Shown piece after piece: positions 49,724 to 57,732 of a DNA stretch of 64,000 nt (positions within the stretch are counted from its first letter, which is position 1; each line of letters starts with the position of its first letter). This DNA is from a virus: the IMG/VR virus record IMGVR_UViG_3300002138_000147, positions 1-64,000 of that record, one strand, 5' to 3'. A program made the translations under genes and the position numbers. The notes under the pieces are model-generated. The model worked only from the letters and a program-made list of their open reading frames with translations, searched no databases and was not told the DNA's origin.

Positions 49724-49731
49724 TATCTTTG
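49724..49731 (+). promoter_or_regulatory. TATCTTTG promoter
   Basis: Fits TAnnTTTG, 13 nt before ATG 49745. Confidence 0.65.
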
Positions 49732-49744
49732 TGTTATTAAAATT

Positions 49745-50308
49745 ATGGCAAAAGAAACAAAATATCGTACTTTCGTTCGCTTTGGAACTCTTGGACCTGT
49801 AAAACAAAAAGGACATACAGCGAATCAAGCATACAGTGACGATCATTCGTTTCACGCACCACCTACAAATTATGGTTTCTATGCAATGCCATATACACTG
49901 CAGGAACGCTTCATTATAGGTTGTCTTCCTAATACTCAACCGAAAACTTTTATCACACCAGATCCTGAAAAATTTCGTGGTACTGATGGTGAAATTGATT
50001 GGGATAAGTACAATAAGAAAGAATTAAAAATTCTCAATGCACATTACCATAAATTCGATATTAAACCAGAAGAAGAGTTTTGGCATCATCTTGGTAGTCA
50101 TGTGAAACGCCCTGATGTTATTCAAGAATATGGTTCATGGGTGAAGACATCATTTAAAGTTTGGATGAAAGCACTTCAAAAAGAAATTGCAAACAATCGT
50201 ATGGTGTCCACCGAACATACAAAACCAGGTGATATATCAACTGTAAAAAAACGTGGATTCTTTTCAAAAGACCATTACGAAGTTTTCTTTGATAAAAAGA
50301 TCGCATAA
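49745..50308 (+). CDS. Phage protein with FHAPP...GFYAMPY block (187 aa)
   Basis: The N-terminal segment FVRFGTLGPVKQKGHT, followed by SFHAPPTNYGFYAMPY and ERFIIG, matches an uncharacterised type of myovirus protein that I have seen annotated only as hypothetical. The C-terminal half contains FWHHLGSH and a KVWMKALQKEI helix. Function unknown. Confidence 0.75.
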   Translation: MAKETKYRTFVRFGTLGPVKQKGHTANQAYSDDHSFHAPPTNYGFYAMPYTLQERFIIGCLPNTQPKTFITPDPEKFRGTDGEIDWDKYNKKELKILNAHYHKFDIKPEEEFWHHLGSHVKRPDVIQEYGSWVKTSFKVWMKALQKEIANNRMVSTEHTKPGDISTVKKRGFFSKDHYEVFFDKKIA

Positions 50309-50333
50309 AATTTCTTTATGTCAAAAATTATCC

Positions 50334-50358
50334 TATCTTTGTAATGTTCAATTAATAA
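50334..50358 (+). promoter_or_regulatory. Promoter-leader cassette for 50365 operon
   Basis: TATCTTTG (50334-50341), TAATG, TTCAATTAATAA (50347-50358), 6 nt before ATG 50365. It is the rightmost plus-strand copy. Confidence 0.8.
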
Positions 50359-50364
50359 GAAGAT

Positions 50365-50814
50365 ATGATAACTCGTACACATACAGTAAGCCGGAATAGT
50401 GTGGACAATAAGTTCACACAGAAATTTGGTGGATATTTGACATATTGGAAACTGTATGCACAGTTTGTCAAAATGCTATCTAACAAATCAGAAGTCATTC
50501 AGAAATTACGAGATAACTTAGTGATTGTTGCTGGAATGACAAATGAAGATGTTACACGGAAATTAAATCGTCAATTTGTTATGCTTCGATTTAAAACTTA
50601 TACATTCATGTTTGTCTGGTCATGTTTGATCAAACCACTTGGATACTTCTATTCGAGAGTAACTACAATGCGTGGTGATTTTATTGTAACAAATGATTAC
50701 TTTCAAAATACAAATCTGAAAAAGAATCGAACTCATTATATTTTCGGTATTCTTGTTCTCTTTCAATATGATATGAAGTTGACTGATGCTGATATCAAAA
50801 AACTTACAGAATGA
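50365..50814 (+). CDS. Hypothetical basic protein (149 aa)
   Basis: Lys/Arg-rich protein with aromatic clusters and a hydrophobic stretch TFMFVWSCLIKPLGYFY (about residues 84-100). Family unknown. First behind a promoter-leader. Confidence 0.75.
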   Translation: MITRTHTVSRNSVDNKFTQKFGGYLTYWKLYAQFVKMLSNKSEVIQKLRDNLVIVAGMTNEDVTRKLNRQFVMLRFKTYTFMFVWSCLIKPLGYFYSRVTTMRGDFIVTNDYFQNTNLKKNRTHYIFGILVLFQYDMKLTDADIKKLTE

Positions 50815-51158
50815 AAGAAATTAAAAGACTGATCAAACATAAATTAGAATTCAAAAACCGGGAAACACCAGGTTCACTTGATATTGATTGTATAGAGTTT
50901 ATTGATGTTAATGGATCAAAATACTTTCATGTTGAAATATGGGATACAGATGGTGATTACCATTCCTTTAAACCTTTTGAAGATGTTCTAAAAAGTAGAG
51001 AAGATGCTGTAGAGTCATTGGGTAAAAATCATGCTGATTACAAAGAAGAAAAATCAAACATTAATTATTGGCGTCGTTATAAAAATAAACGATACAAAAT
51101 GAATGAAACAGATCTTTTAAATATGTATACCATTATTCGAACTTTTGAAGTCAATTAA
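50811..51158 (+). CDS. Hypothetical protein (115 aa)
   Basis: Soluble charged protein with a beta-like centre (SKYFHVEIWDTDGDYHSF). ATGA overlap upstream; a bidirectional terminator follows. Confidence 0.75.
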   Translation: MKEIKRLIKHKLEFKNRETPGSLDIDCIEFIDVNGSKYFHVEIWDTDGDYHSFKPFEDVLKSREDAVESLGKNHADYKEEKSNINYWRRYKNKRYKMNETDLLNMYTIIRTFEVN

Positions 51159-51161
51159 ATA

Positions 51162-51190
51162 AAAAAAGCTGATCATTGATCAGCTTTTTT
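51162..51190. terminator. Bidirectional terminator between convergent modules
   Basis: AAAAAAGCTGATC pairs with GATCAGCTTTTTT, a 13-bp stem with a 3-nt loop. It has T/A runs on both sides, so it serves both the plus operon and the minus-strand baseplate side. Confidence 0.92.
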
Positions 51191-51191
51191 A

Positions 51192-52136
51192 TTAATGCCA
51201 TCTTACATAAGCTAGTGATTGTAAATTCTTTCCACCACCATAAGAAATAGCTGATTGTAGACACTCTTTAAGATAGATCATCTGTTGAAGAACTGTTTTG
51301 TTCTTATATGGTATTAGTTTTGTTGTACCTTCAATTCTATTGGATTTTCCGTCCTGACGGTCCGATGCGCTTCCCCAATATTCTTTGAATTGCTCACCAT
51401 TTATCGTTTTCAGCTCACCTGGTGAGTCAGAACATCCACTTAATAGATTTCCACACATCACCATTGTTGCGCCCATAACAATTGATTTAACGATATCTGA
51501 TGGATGTTTAATACCACCATCAGCAATTACTGGTACTTTACAATATTGTGCAATATCATGAATTGTTGATGCTTGACAATTTCTAGAACCAAAACCTGTA
51601 GCAAATGCTGTTGTACAAGCGTGACCTGGAGCAATTCCAACTTTGACAGCATCTGCACCCCAATCTGCTAAAGCTGTAGCTGCTTCTCTAGTAGATACAT
51701 TTCCAGCAATAATAAAAGCATCAGGTAAATTATTCTTTATGAATGCAAGCATGCGTTCCATTTTTGTAGAGTGACCATGAGCAATATCAACAGTGATAAA
51801 ATTAGGACATAAATTTCGTGCAGAAAGTTCACCTATCATTTTATAATCTGCGTCATTTACACCAATAGATATTGAAGTAACAAGATTACGTGCTTTGAAT
51901 TCTGACACAAAAACTATAGGATCAATATTAAATCTATGCATGATATAAAAGAAACCATTTTGTGCTAGTCTTTCAGCAACATTTGGGTCAATAACAGCAC
52001 TCATATTTGCTGGAACAACAGGTATTTTAAATGTATGTTTTCCAAGTGTTACAGTTGTATCACACTCAGATCGTGAATCAACAATACATTTTTGTGGAAT
52101 GAGGTTTATGTCATCAAAATCAAATTTTTTTATCAT
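51192..52136 (-). CDS. guaC: GMP reductase (IMPDH/GMPR family)
   Basis: Converts GMP to IMP with NADPH. The TIM-barrel motifs are FDDINLIPQ at the N terminus, VPANMSAVIDP, ITVDIAHGHS, GADAVKVGIAPGHACTT with the catalytic Cys, VIADGGIKHPSDIVKS, and MCGNLLSGC. GIAPGHACTT and the absence of a CBS domain favour GMP reductase over IMP dehydrogenase. Length (314 aa) is slightly short. It would shift guanine to adenine nucleotides, as suits an AT-rich genome; that reason is inferred. Confidence 0.88.
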   Translation of the reverse strand: MIKKFDFDDINLIPQKCIVDSRSECDTTVTLGKHTFKIPVVPANMSAVIDPNVAERLAQNGFFYIMHRFNIDPIVFVSEFKARNLVTSISIGVNDADYKMIGELSARNLCPNFITVDIAHGHSTKMERMLAFIKNNLPDAFIIAGNVSTREAATALADWGADAVKVGIAPGHACTTAFATGFGSRNCQASTIHDIAQYCKVPVIADGGIKHPSDIVKSIVMGATMVMCGNLLSGCSDSPGELKTINGEQFKEYWGSASDRQDGKSNRIEGTTKLIPYKNKTVLQQMIYLKECLQSAISYGGGKNLQSLAYVRWH

Positions 52137-52342
52137 TTTATTATTTCACTTATTTTACGTTGTTTTGCTATATCAAGCAAATTTTGAAGTTCTTGAAGTG
52201 TGCAATTTTCAAATAGCTCATCAATAATCTCAGCTTTCTGAAAATCATATAAATTCGGTGTATCAATGGTCCATGTATTTGTCCATTCTTTACCCATCAT
52301 TAATGTGAAGACATGACTCCACTCCGCAATACTATTACTCAT
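52133..52342 (-). CDS. Hypothetical protein (69 aa)
   Basis: Small acidic helical protein directly upstream of guaC, with the ATGA overlap placing the two in one transcript. No motif recognised. Confidence 0.7.
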   Translation of the reverse strand: MSNSIAEWSHVFTLMMGKEWTNTWTIDTPNLYDFQKAEIIDELFENCTLQELQNLLDIAKQRKISEIIK

Positions 52343-52380
52343 ACATTGTATAGTTAAATTGTATATTATTGTTTAAATAT

Positions 52381-54198
52381 TTATTTGAATTTTGAAAATT
52401 CTTTTTGTGAAATAAGTGTATAGGTATAATTATCAATTTTTGCTTTATCTCTCTGTCTATAACACAAAGACATAAATTTACGCCAATCATCAGCATTTTT
52501 AAAAACTTGACAACCTTTTGACCAGTTGTTCACACTTGTTGCACTTCCTGACATTGTAGAATTATGAATATTAAATCCACGACCACCATATTTTTCAGTA
52601 CCAACATATTCACTTGGTGTATAATATCTATTAGCATTAGCCGCATGTCTAATGTATGAATTTTCAGATTGTCCTAAACATGGTCTACTTGTACCGTATG
52701 TATCTTGATTGTGAAAATGTAAACGATAAGTTGGATATTGACCATATGTAACCATTCCAACTGGATCAGATGGTAAATGATTTGTACCGGGTTCAAAACC
52801 TGGTGTTGTAGTTATTGCAAATTTATAAAATTCTAATCCACCTTTATCATCATTACAAAATACCCACATGTAATCATCAAATTGATTTGTAATTTGTCCA
52901 CTTTCTTTTTGTGTATTACGAATACCTACAATATTCATATGAAACGGTAAATTAGAATATTGATAACTTTTTGATTTAAAATATTTTTTCATTCGGTTAA
53001 CATCATTCTTCTGATTTCCAGTTGCTGGATTTGGAAGTGGTGGATCAAAAACAACTGGTGAAAGAATTGTCGGATTAGAACCACCAATAGAGCCACTACC
53101 ATAATTTATTGGATTTGCTGCTGCGGCTTCTGTTAGATAAGTATCATCAAACAATACGTCATCGCCCTCTCCAAAATAAATATCAGAAGAACCATTATCA
53201 AATACTTTTACCGGTTCTTCTGATCCATAAATATCATTTACCTCATCAACAGCATTTTGATCATTAATATCTGTTGGAGTTTTTACTTCATAAAATTCGC
53301 CAGAAGCTGATTGATCACCTGATAACAATGGTTCAAAATCAGCTGTTTCAACAGCTTTTTTATTTATATTTGGTGGTGTTGGTTCAAAATTTAATTGTCG
53401 TGTTTGCGTATCAATGGTTGTCAAATCTGCTTGTTTCACATCAAGTACACCAGACTCAGCAACTAATTCATACTTATCACCAATAGTTGCATCAATATCA
53501 GTTTGTTCAACAGTTACACCTCTATTTTCTACAAGTGATATATGTTTAGAAATGAAATCTTTACGTTGTGTACCATAATTTGATAATACACGTATAAGAT
53601 CTGGATTTGGAATTACAGCAACTCCACTATTACCAATGTATGCATTACTTAATACTTTAACAAGTTCATCCATCCATTTGAAAAAATTAGTACCGAGTAC
53701 AGCTTCTTGTGATGCAGATATATCACCCAATTTTATCATTGATTCATTATCTTTTAAATCAAGTAATACTGTATCATTTGTTACTTTAATACCGTTTAAC
53801 TTATAATACATGTTTAGTGCTTCATTATCAACAAAAATTTGTGTATTGTAGTTGTAACATATAGCCATAAATGACGCATAATCATCACCGTTATATGATT
53901 CAATTTTCTTCTGAAGATTGATATTTAAATGAACAGCATCATTATAAACAGGAAAATATGCATTACCACTTGGAAATGTGACCATCACAATTTTGTTGAC
54001 TTCTGGTATAGAAAATGAAAAACCATTATTACTACGCTTTGGATGTGCCCATGGAAGTGCATCAGTTGGTATTTCTTTTTTTGTACCATGTAAATATGGT
54101 ATACGTATACGTACACGTTGTTTTTTGTCTGGATCATTTGTGTCCTCGACAATTCCAATAAACTCATGGTTTTTGAGTTTTAATTCGTAGTCATTCAT
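52381..54198 (-). CDS. Tail hub/spike: gp5-like OB domain plus L,D-transpeptidase-like domain
   Basis: Residues about 10-90 (FIGIVEDTNDPDKKQRVRIR, then PYLHGTKKEIPTDALPWAHP) match the N-terminal OB fold of T4 gp5/VgrG hub proteins. A Pro/Asp-rich central region follows (about 280-400). The C-terminal domain ends with GFNIHNS, and then NNWSKGC: His545-x14-Ser560-x-Gly-Cys563, the HxnSxGC pattern of YkuD L,D-transpeptidases. T4 has lysozyme at this place, so a Cys-dependent peptidoglycan-acting domain would replace it. No beta-helix needle is obvious. Confidence 0.75.
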   Translation of the reverse strand: MNDYELKLKNHEFIGIVEDTNDPDKKQRVRIRIPYLHGTKKEIPTDALPWAHPKRSNNGFSFSIPEVNKIVMVTFPSGNAYFPVYNDAVHLNINLQKKIESYNGDDYASFMAICYNYNTQIFVDNEALNMYYKLNGIKVTNDTVLLDLKDNESMIKLGDISASQEAVLGTNFFKWMDELVKVLSNAYIGNSGVAVIPNPDLIRVLSNYGTQRKDFISKHISLVENRGVTVEQTDIDATIGDKYELVAESGVLDVKQADLTTIDTQTRQLNFEPTPPNINKKAVETADFEPLLSGDQSASGEFYEVKTPTDINDQNAVDEVNDIYGSEEPVKVFDNGSSDIYFGEGDDVLFDDTYLTEAAAANPINYGSGSIGGSNPTILSPVVFDPPLPNPATGNQKNDVNRMKKYFKSKSYQYSNLPFHMNIVGIRNTQKESGQITNQFDDYMWVFCNDDKGGLEFYKFAITTTPGFEPGTNHLPSDPVGMVTYGQYPTYRLHFHNQDTYGTSRPCLGQSENSYIRHAANANRYYTPSEYVGTEKYGGRGFNIHNSTMSGSATSVNNWSKGCQVFKNADDWRKFMSLCYRQRDKAKIDNYTYTLISQKEFSKFK

Positions 54199-54213
54199 AT
54201 ATGATTCAATGTT

Positions 54214-55782
54214 TTATAATCCTTGAATAAAATTATTCAATGTGTTACCAATACCACCATCAAGTCCTGGAATGGTATTATTGTTGGTAAGTTCGCTTAC
54301 AACTTCATTTGCTACAGTGTTACCAACAGAACCAGCTATTTGATCAAGTGTTTCTTGAAGGAAATTTTGATCTTTGTATACATTATCTGGCACAATTTTT
54401 TTAATTCCTGTTTTTTGAACAGCTTCAGATACAAAAGCACGAATAAGTTCATTTCGTCTGTTCACTATTAATTTACGTGCTGCTTTAAGTTGTGATAGAA
54501 GTGCATTTTTTCCAACACCTTTTAATTTATCACCATAAGCCGTAAGTGCTGCTTGTGGATCATTTAATAATTGTTGAAGCGCTCCATCTCCTCCAGCATT
54601 TTCAAGTGTCAAATCTGTACCATCTTGATCAGCAACTTGACCTGCCGCACGTAAAATTGCAGCTTGCTCTTGTTCTTTTCTATCAGCAACAAATTCATCA
54701 TTGTATGATGTAATTTCATTCAAAGCTTTATCGCGACCACGAATATCATCTTCGTTCAATCCTTTCTTTTCAAAAGATGAAGTTGCTGAAGATGATGGTT
54801 TTTTAGATGATTCATTCATGAATGATTCTTGCTTAAATGCTGAAACGGATTGAACACTTCCAGTTTGTGGTGCATTTCCATCGGTTGTTATATCAGTTTT
54901 AGATGGATCTTTAGGTATACCATCCATACTTGTATTAGAAGGCGTAATATTAACTATAATATCAAGATCTGTTCTATCATCATTCATTGATACAGAATCA
55001 TTTATGAGTGGTGTATAAATTTGTCGACTCACACTTTTAAAATACATATCAAAAGAAATTAGTGAATGTATAGGTTGCGGTGTATCAATTCCAGATTGTG
55101 AAATTTCATTCTCAAATGGTTTTGAATTAAAAAAATCATATTCACAGTCATACAATTTGTAAATAATTGATGTAACACTATTTTTAAGTGCATTTGCTAT
55201 AGCCCGTTCTGATGCATTGTTTGATATTAAATTTTTAACTGATGTTAATGATCGAACTTCTGACATTTTAATGTAGCAATTAAACTTTACTAAATTCTCT
55301 GGAATAATGACACGACCATTTTCATAACTGTATACTAAATTATTATATAGATATGCTAGATATGACGAATAGAGACCAATATCTTCATGCATTACAAAAC
55401 TAAGCTTATCTTCACGCCATAAAATCATTTTTTTTGTAAGTGTCTCTAAACCTGAAACAGAATTAATATAATGTTGTTTAATAAATTCAGTTTTATCATT
55501 TGGTGAGACAATACTTTCTTGTGAATTAAATACTTGTTTTACTCTACGAATAAATTCATTATAGACAGGAATACGGGCTTTCATTTCTGCTCGTGTAGAA
55601 GCATGCTTTTCTAAAAATGGTAAAACGTCATTAAAAAGAGCTGATGTCTCATCTAACTCAATAGTGAAACCAATGTAAGTTGGATCTTCGTATATAGATT
55701 GATCTAGTGTTGCTAAACCGTATCTGAAAACGTCTTGGTTCCCATCAACGAGAGCCCTGTAAGATGGATTAATATCTGCCAT
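54214..55782 (-). CDS. Baseplate/tail structural protein (522 aa)
   Basis: Flanked by hub proteins on the same transcript. The N-terminal 270 residues are globular; about 270-370 is Ser/Asp/Lys-rich linker; the C-terminal 150 residues are helical with Gln/Ala-rich segments. No named domain is recognised; assignment rests on position. Confidence 0.7.
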   Translation of the reverse strand: MADINPSYRALVDGNQDVFRYGLATLDQSIYEDPTYIGFTIELDETSALFNDVLPFLEKHASTRAEMKARIPVYNEFIRRVKQVFNSQESIVSPNDKTEFIKQHYINSVSGLETLTKKMILWREDKLSFVMHEDIGLYSSYLAYLYNNLVYSYENGRVIIPENLVKFNCYIKMSEVRSLTSVKNLISNNASERAIANALKNSVTSIIYKLYDCEYDFFNSKPFENEISQSGIDTPQPIHSLISFDMYFKSVSRQIYTPLINDSVSMNDDRTDLDIIVNITPSNTSMDGIPKDPSKTDITTDGNAPQTGSVQSVSAFKQESFMNESSKKPSSSATSSFEKKGLNEDDIRGRDKALNEITSYNDEFVADRKEQEQAAILRAAGQVADQDGTDLTLENAGGDGALQQLLNDPQAALTAYGDKLKGVGKNALLSQLKAARKLIVNRRNELIRAFVSEAVQKTGIKKIVPDNVYKDQNFLQETLDQIAGSVGNTVANEVVSELTNNNTIPGLDGGIGNTLNNFIQGL

Positions 55783-55785
55783 AAT

Positions 55786-55793
55786 TTATATAT
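55786..55793 (-). promoter_or_regulatory. ATATATAA box (minus strand)
   Basis: Read on the minus strand, ATATATAA is followed by ATT and ATG 55782, as at 2643 and 32377. Confidence 0.35.
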
Positions 55794-55845
55794 CGAAACA
55801 TTATAATTCTAGCATATTTTATTATAAACGATGCTGTAAATGATG

Positions 55846-57201
55846 CTACAAGTCTTCAAAGGTTAACTCACGTTTAATTAAATTTACAACTTGCCACATT
55901 GCACTACCATTATATTCCATATAATAACCTGTGACTAACCACTCACCGTTAAGTTTTGCATTTTTTAAATTACCTTGTACAGTTGGAGTGTTATTTACAA
56001 ATTTCAGCAATACTTTTTCAAATCGTTTAATATTAAAATTTGGTACAGGTATAATAATTTGCATAGTAATTTTTTGTATATCTTGCATATTTTCTTGATT
56101 TTGCATACTTGCCCAAAGAAAATCAGCATACATGTTTTTTGTATCTAAACGTCCTACATAATGTTGTGAAGTATTACTATTGTAAAAATCTGTTGAACCT
56201 GCTTCACCTTTTAAATAAATAGATATATTTTCAGTTCCTGGTGTAGTAATTGTATCCAATGCGTATTTTTTGTACGAACCACTTCGATCATCCCATTTAC
56301 CATCAATATCGTAATAATGTACATACCTAATGTAACCTCGATCAAGCGATATCTTTGTTGCATTGTTAATTATTTTTTCACCGGTAAAATGTGTATTAGA
56401 ACCAGTAACAGCATGACCATTAGTTAATTGCGGTAAAATAACTCCATCATTTTCAGGTGGTTCATCTGTAGCCATTTGTCCTTGAGAGAAAAAAGATTGC
56501 AACCATTTAATTTCATTGATATCTTGAGATAAAGCACGTTCAACATCTATGTAATTTAAATTATAATACAAATCGACAAATGACCAAATAAAACCTGCTT
56601 CACCAACCCAAGATTTATTTGCTGTATCTTCTAAAAATGCATAATTTTTTAAACCTGGATTTATCCAATTCATTTTATCATTAGATGATTCAACATTAGA
56701 TTGAAATCCTAATCCACCTTCTTGTGCCATTTGTGCCATTACTTGATAGCTTGTATTATCTTGAAAAGATTTATACTCAGAAATCAACATTTTATCAACA
56801 TTACAAACACCTGTAAGAATAAGTTGACGAAATTCACCGCGTTTCAACTCCACTTCATATGTTTGTATTTTAAATTCCATGTAAATATTTGCCAACTGTT
56901 TATGATTAGCTGGAAGTACAACTGTAATTGTTGCATTATCACCTGGAAAACCTATATCATGCATAATATTCATACTGTCAAGATATACCATACTTATGGT
57001 TGGTAAAAATCCTACAGAACTTATTGTCAAACGTTTAATTGTTTGTGGTGGGAGCATTGTATTATAATAATATACAACAGGTGTGGATGATACAGCTTCT
57101 TCTTTACTTGTTTTTTGTTCCTGTGTAAGACCCTGCATGTCAACTGAAATATCTTTGATTTTAAGAATTTCACGATTAGGTTTAAACTTTTGTTTTAACA
57201 T
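55846..57201 (-). CDS. Baseplate hub protein, gp27-like
   Basis: Residues about 55-140 and 225-420 form beta-rich domains. The blocks QLILTGVCNVDKMLISEYKS and FIWSFVDLYYNLNYIDVERAL, and the C-terminal GEWLVTGYYMEYNG, are of the kind seen in hub (gp27/gpD) proteins. It sits next to the gp5-like gene, as expected for hub partners. Similarity is by pattern only. Confidence 0.65.
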   Translation of the reverse strand: MLKQKFKPNREILKIKDISVDMQGLTQEQKTSKEEAVSSTPVVYYYNTMLPPQTIKRLTISSVGFLPTISMVYLDSMNIMHDIGFPGDNATITVVLPANHKQLANIYMEFKIQTYEVELKRGEFRQLILTGVCNVDKMLISEYKSFQDNTSYQVMAQMAQEGGLGFQSNVESSNDKMNWINPGLKNYAFLEDTANKSWVGEAGFIWSFVDLYYNLNYIDVERALSQDINEIKWLQSFFSQGQMATDEPPENDGVILPQLTNGHAVTGSNTHFTGEKIINNATKISLDRGYIRYVHYYDIDGKWDDRSGSYKKYALDTITTPGTENISIYLKGEAGSTDFYNSNTSQHYVGRLDTKNMYADFLWASMQNQENMQDIQKITMQIIIPVPNFNIKRFEKVLLKFVNNTPTVQGNLKNAKLNGEWLVTGYYMEYNGSAMWQVVNLIKRELTFEDL

Positions 57202-57203
57202 AT

Positions 57204-57692
57204 TTAAAAGTTTGGTTTGAGTATAAGATTACCATTTTCATAACGAAGATTTGTATCACCAGCTCCGAGCATAGTTGGTGACGTGTAAACTTTATCTTTT
57301 TCGCGTTTACGACGTTGCTCGATGTCTTTTTGTCTTGCTGTATCAGTCTTGTATACTTTACCTTTATTAGCTGTTTTTAATTGATCTTGTATATTAGATA
57401 AATACGAATCAGATGATGTAAGTGTTTCAATAAATTCCTCTTCTACATATAATATGTCATCACCGTTTTTTATAGAAAATGGGTTAATGATACCGTTTAA
57501 ATCACATAAAAGATCAATGTTATCGGTATTATCATAAATATCATAACAAACCAAATCAAGACGCATATCATGACGTGATATACATGGAAATGATAGAATA
57601 GGAATATTTACTCCATTAACAGTAGCTGTAAAGTACAAATTGTAACTTCCGTCAGTATTACGACGTGCTGATTCTAAACTCTTGATACGCAT
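57204..57692 (-). CDS. Baseplate wedge protein, gp53-like
   Basis: The middle segment MRLDLVCYDIYDNTDNID, then LCDLNGIINPFSIKNGDDIL, matches the LysM-like core of T4 gp53 and related wedge proteins (iDlvc.diY...NgI.NPf.i..gd.l). The C-terminal 60 residues are Lys/Arg-rich linker. Confidence 0.75.
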   Translation of the reverse strand: MRIKSLESARRNTDGSYNLYFTATVNGVNIPILSFPCISRHDMRLDLVCYDIYDNTDNIDLLCDLNGIINPFSIKNGDDILYVEEEFIETLTSSDSYLSNIQDQLKTANKGKVYKTDTARQKDIEQRRKREKDKVYTSPTMLGAGDTNLRYENGNLILKPNF

Positions 57693-57706
57693 ATGATATA
57701 TACCTT

Positions 57707-57714
57707 CAAATATA
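57707..57714 (-). promoter_or_regulatory. TATATTTG box on the minus strand
   Basis: Minus-strand TATATTTG lies about 14 nt before ATG 57692; the intervening GGTATATATC also resembles the other AT-box class. Confidence 0.5.
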
Positions 57715-57732
57715 TTTCTCTATGTTATATAA

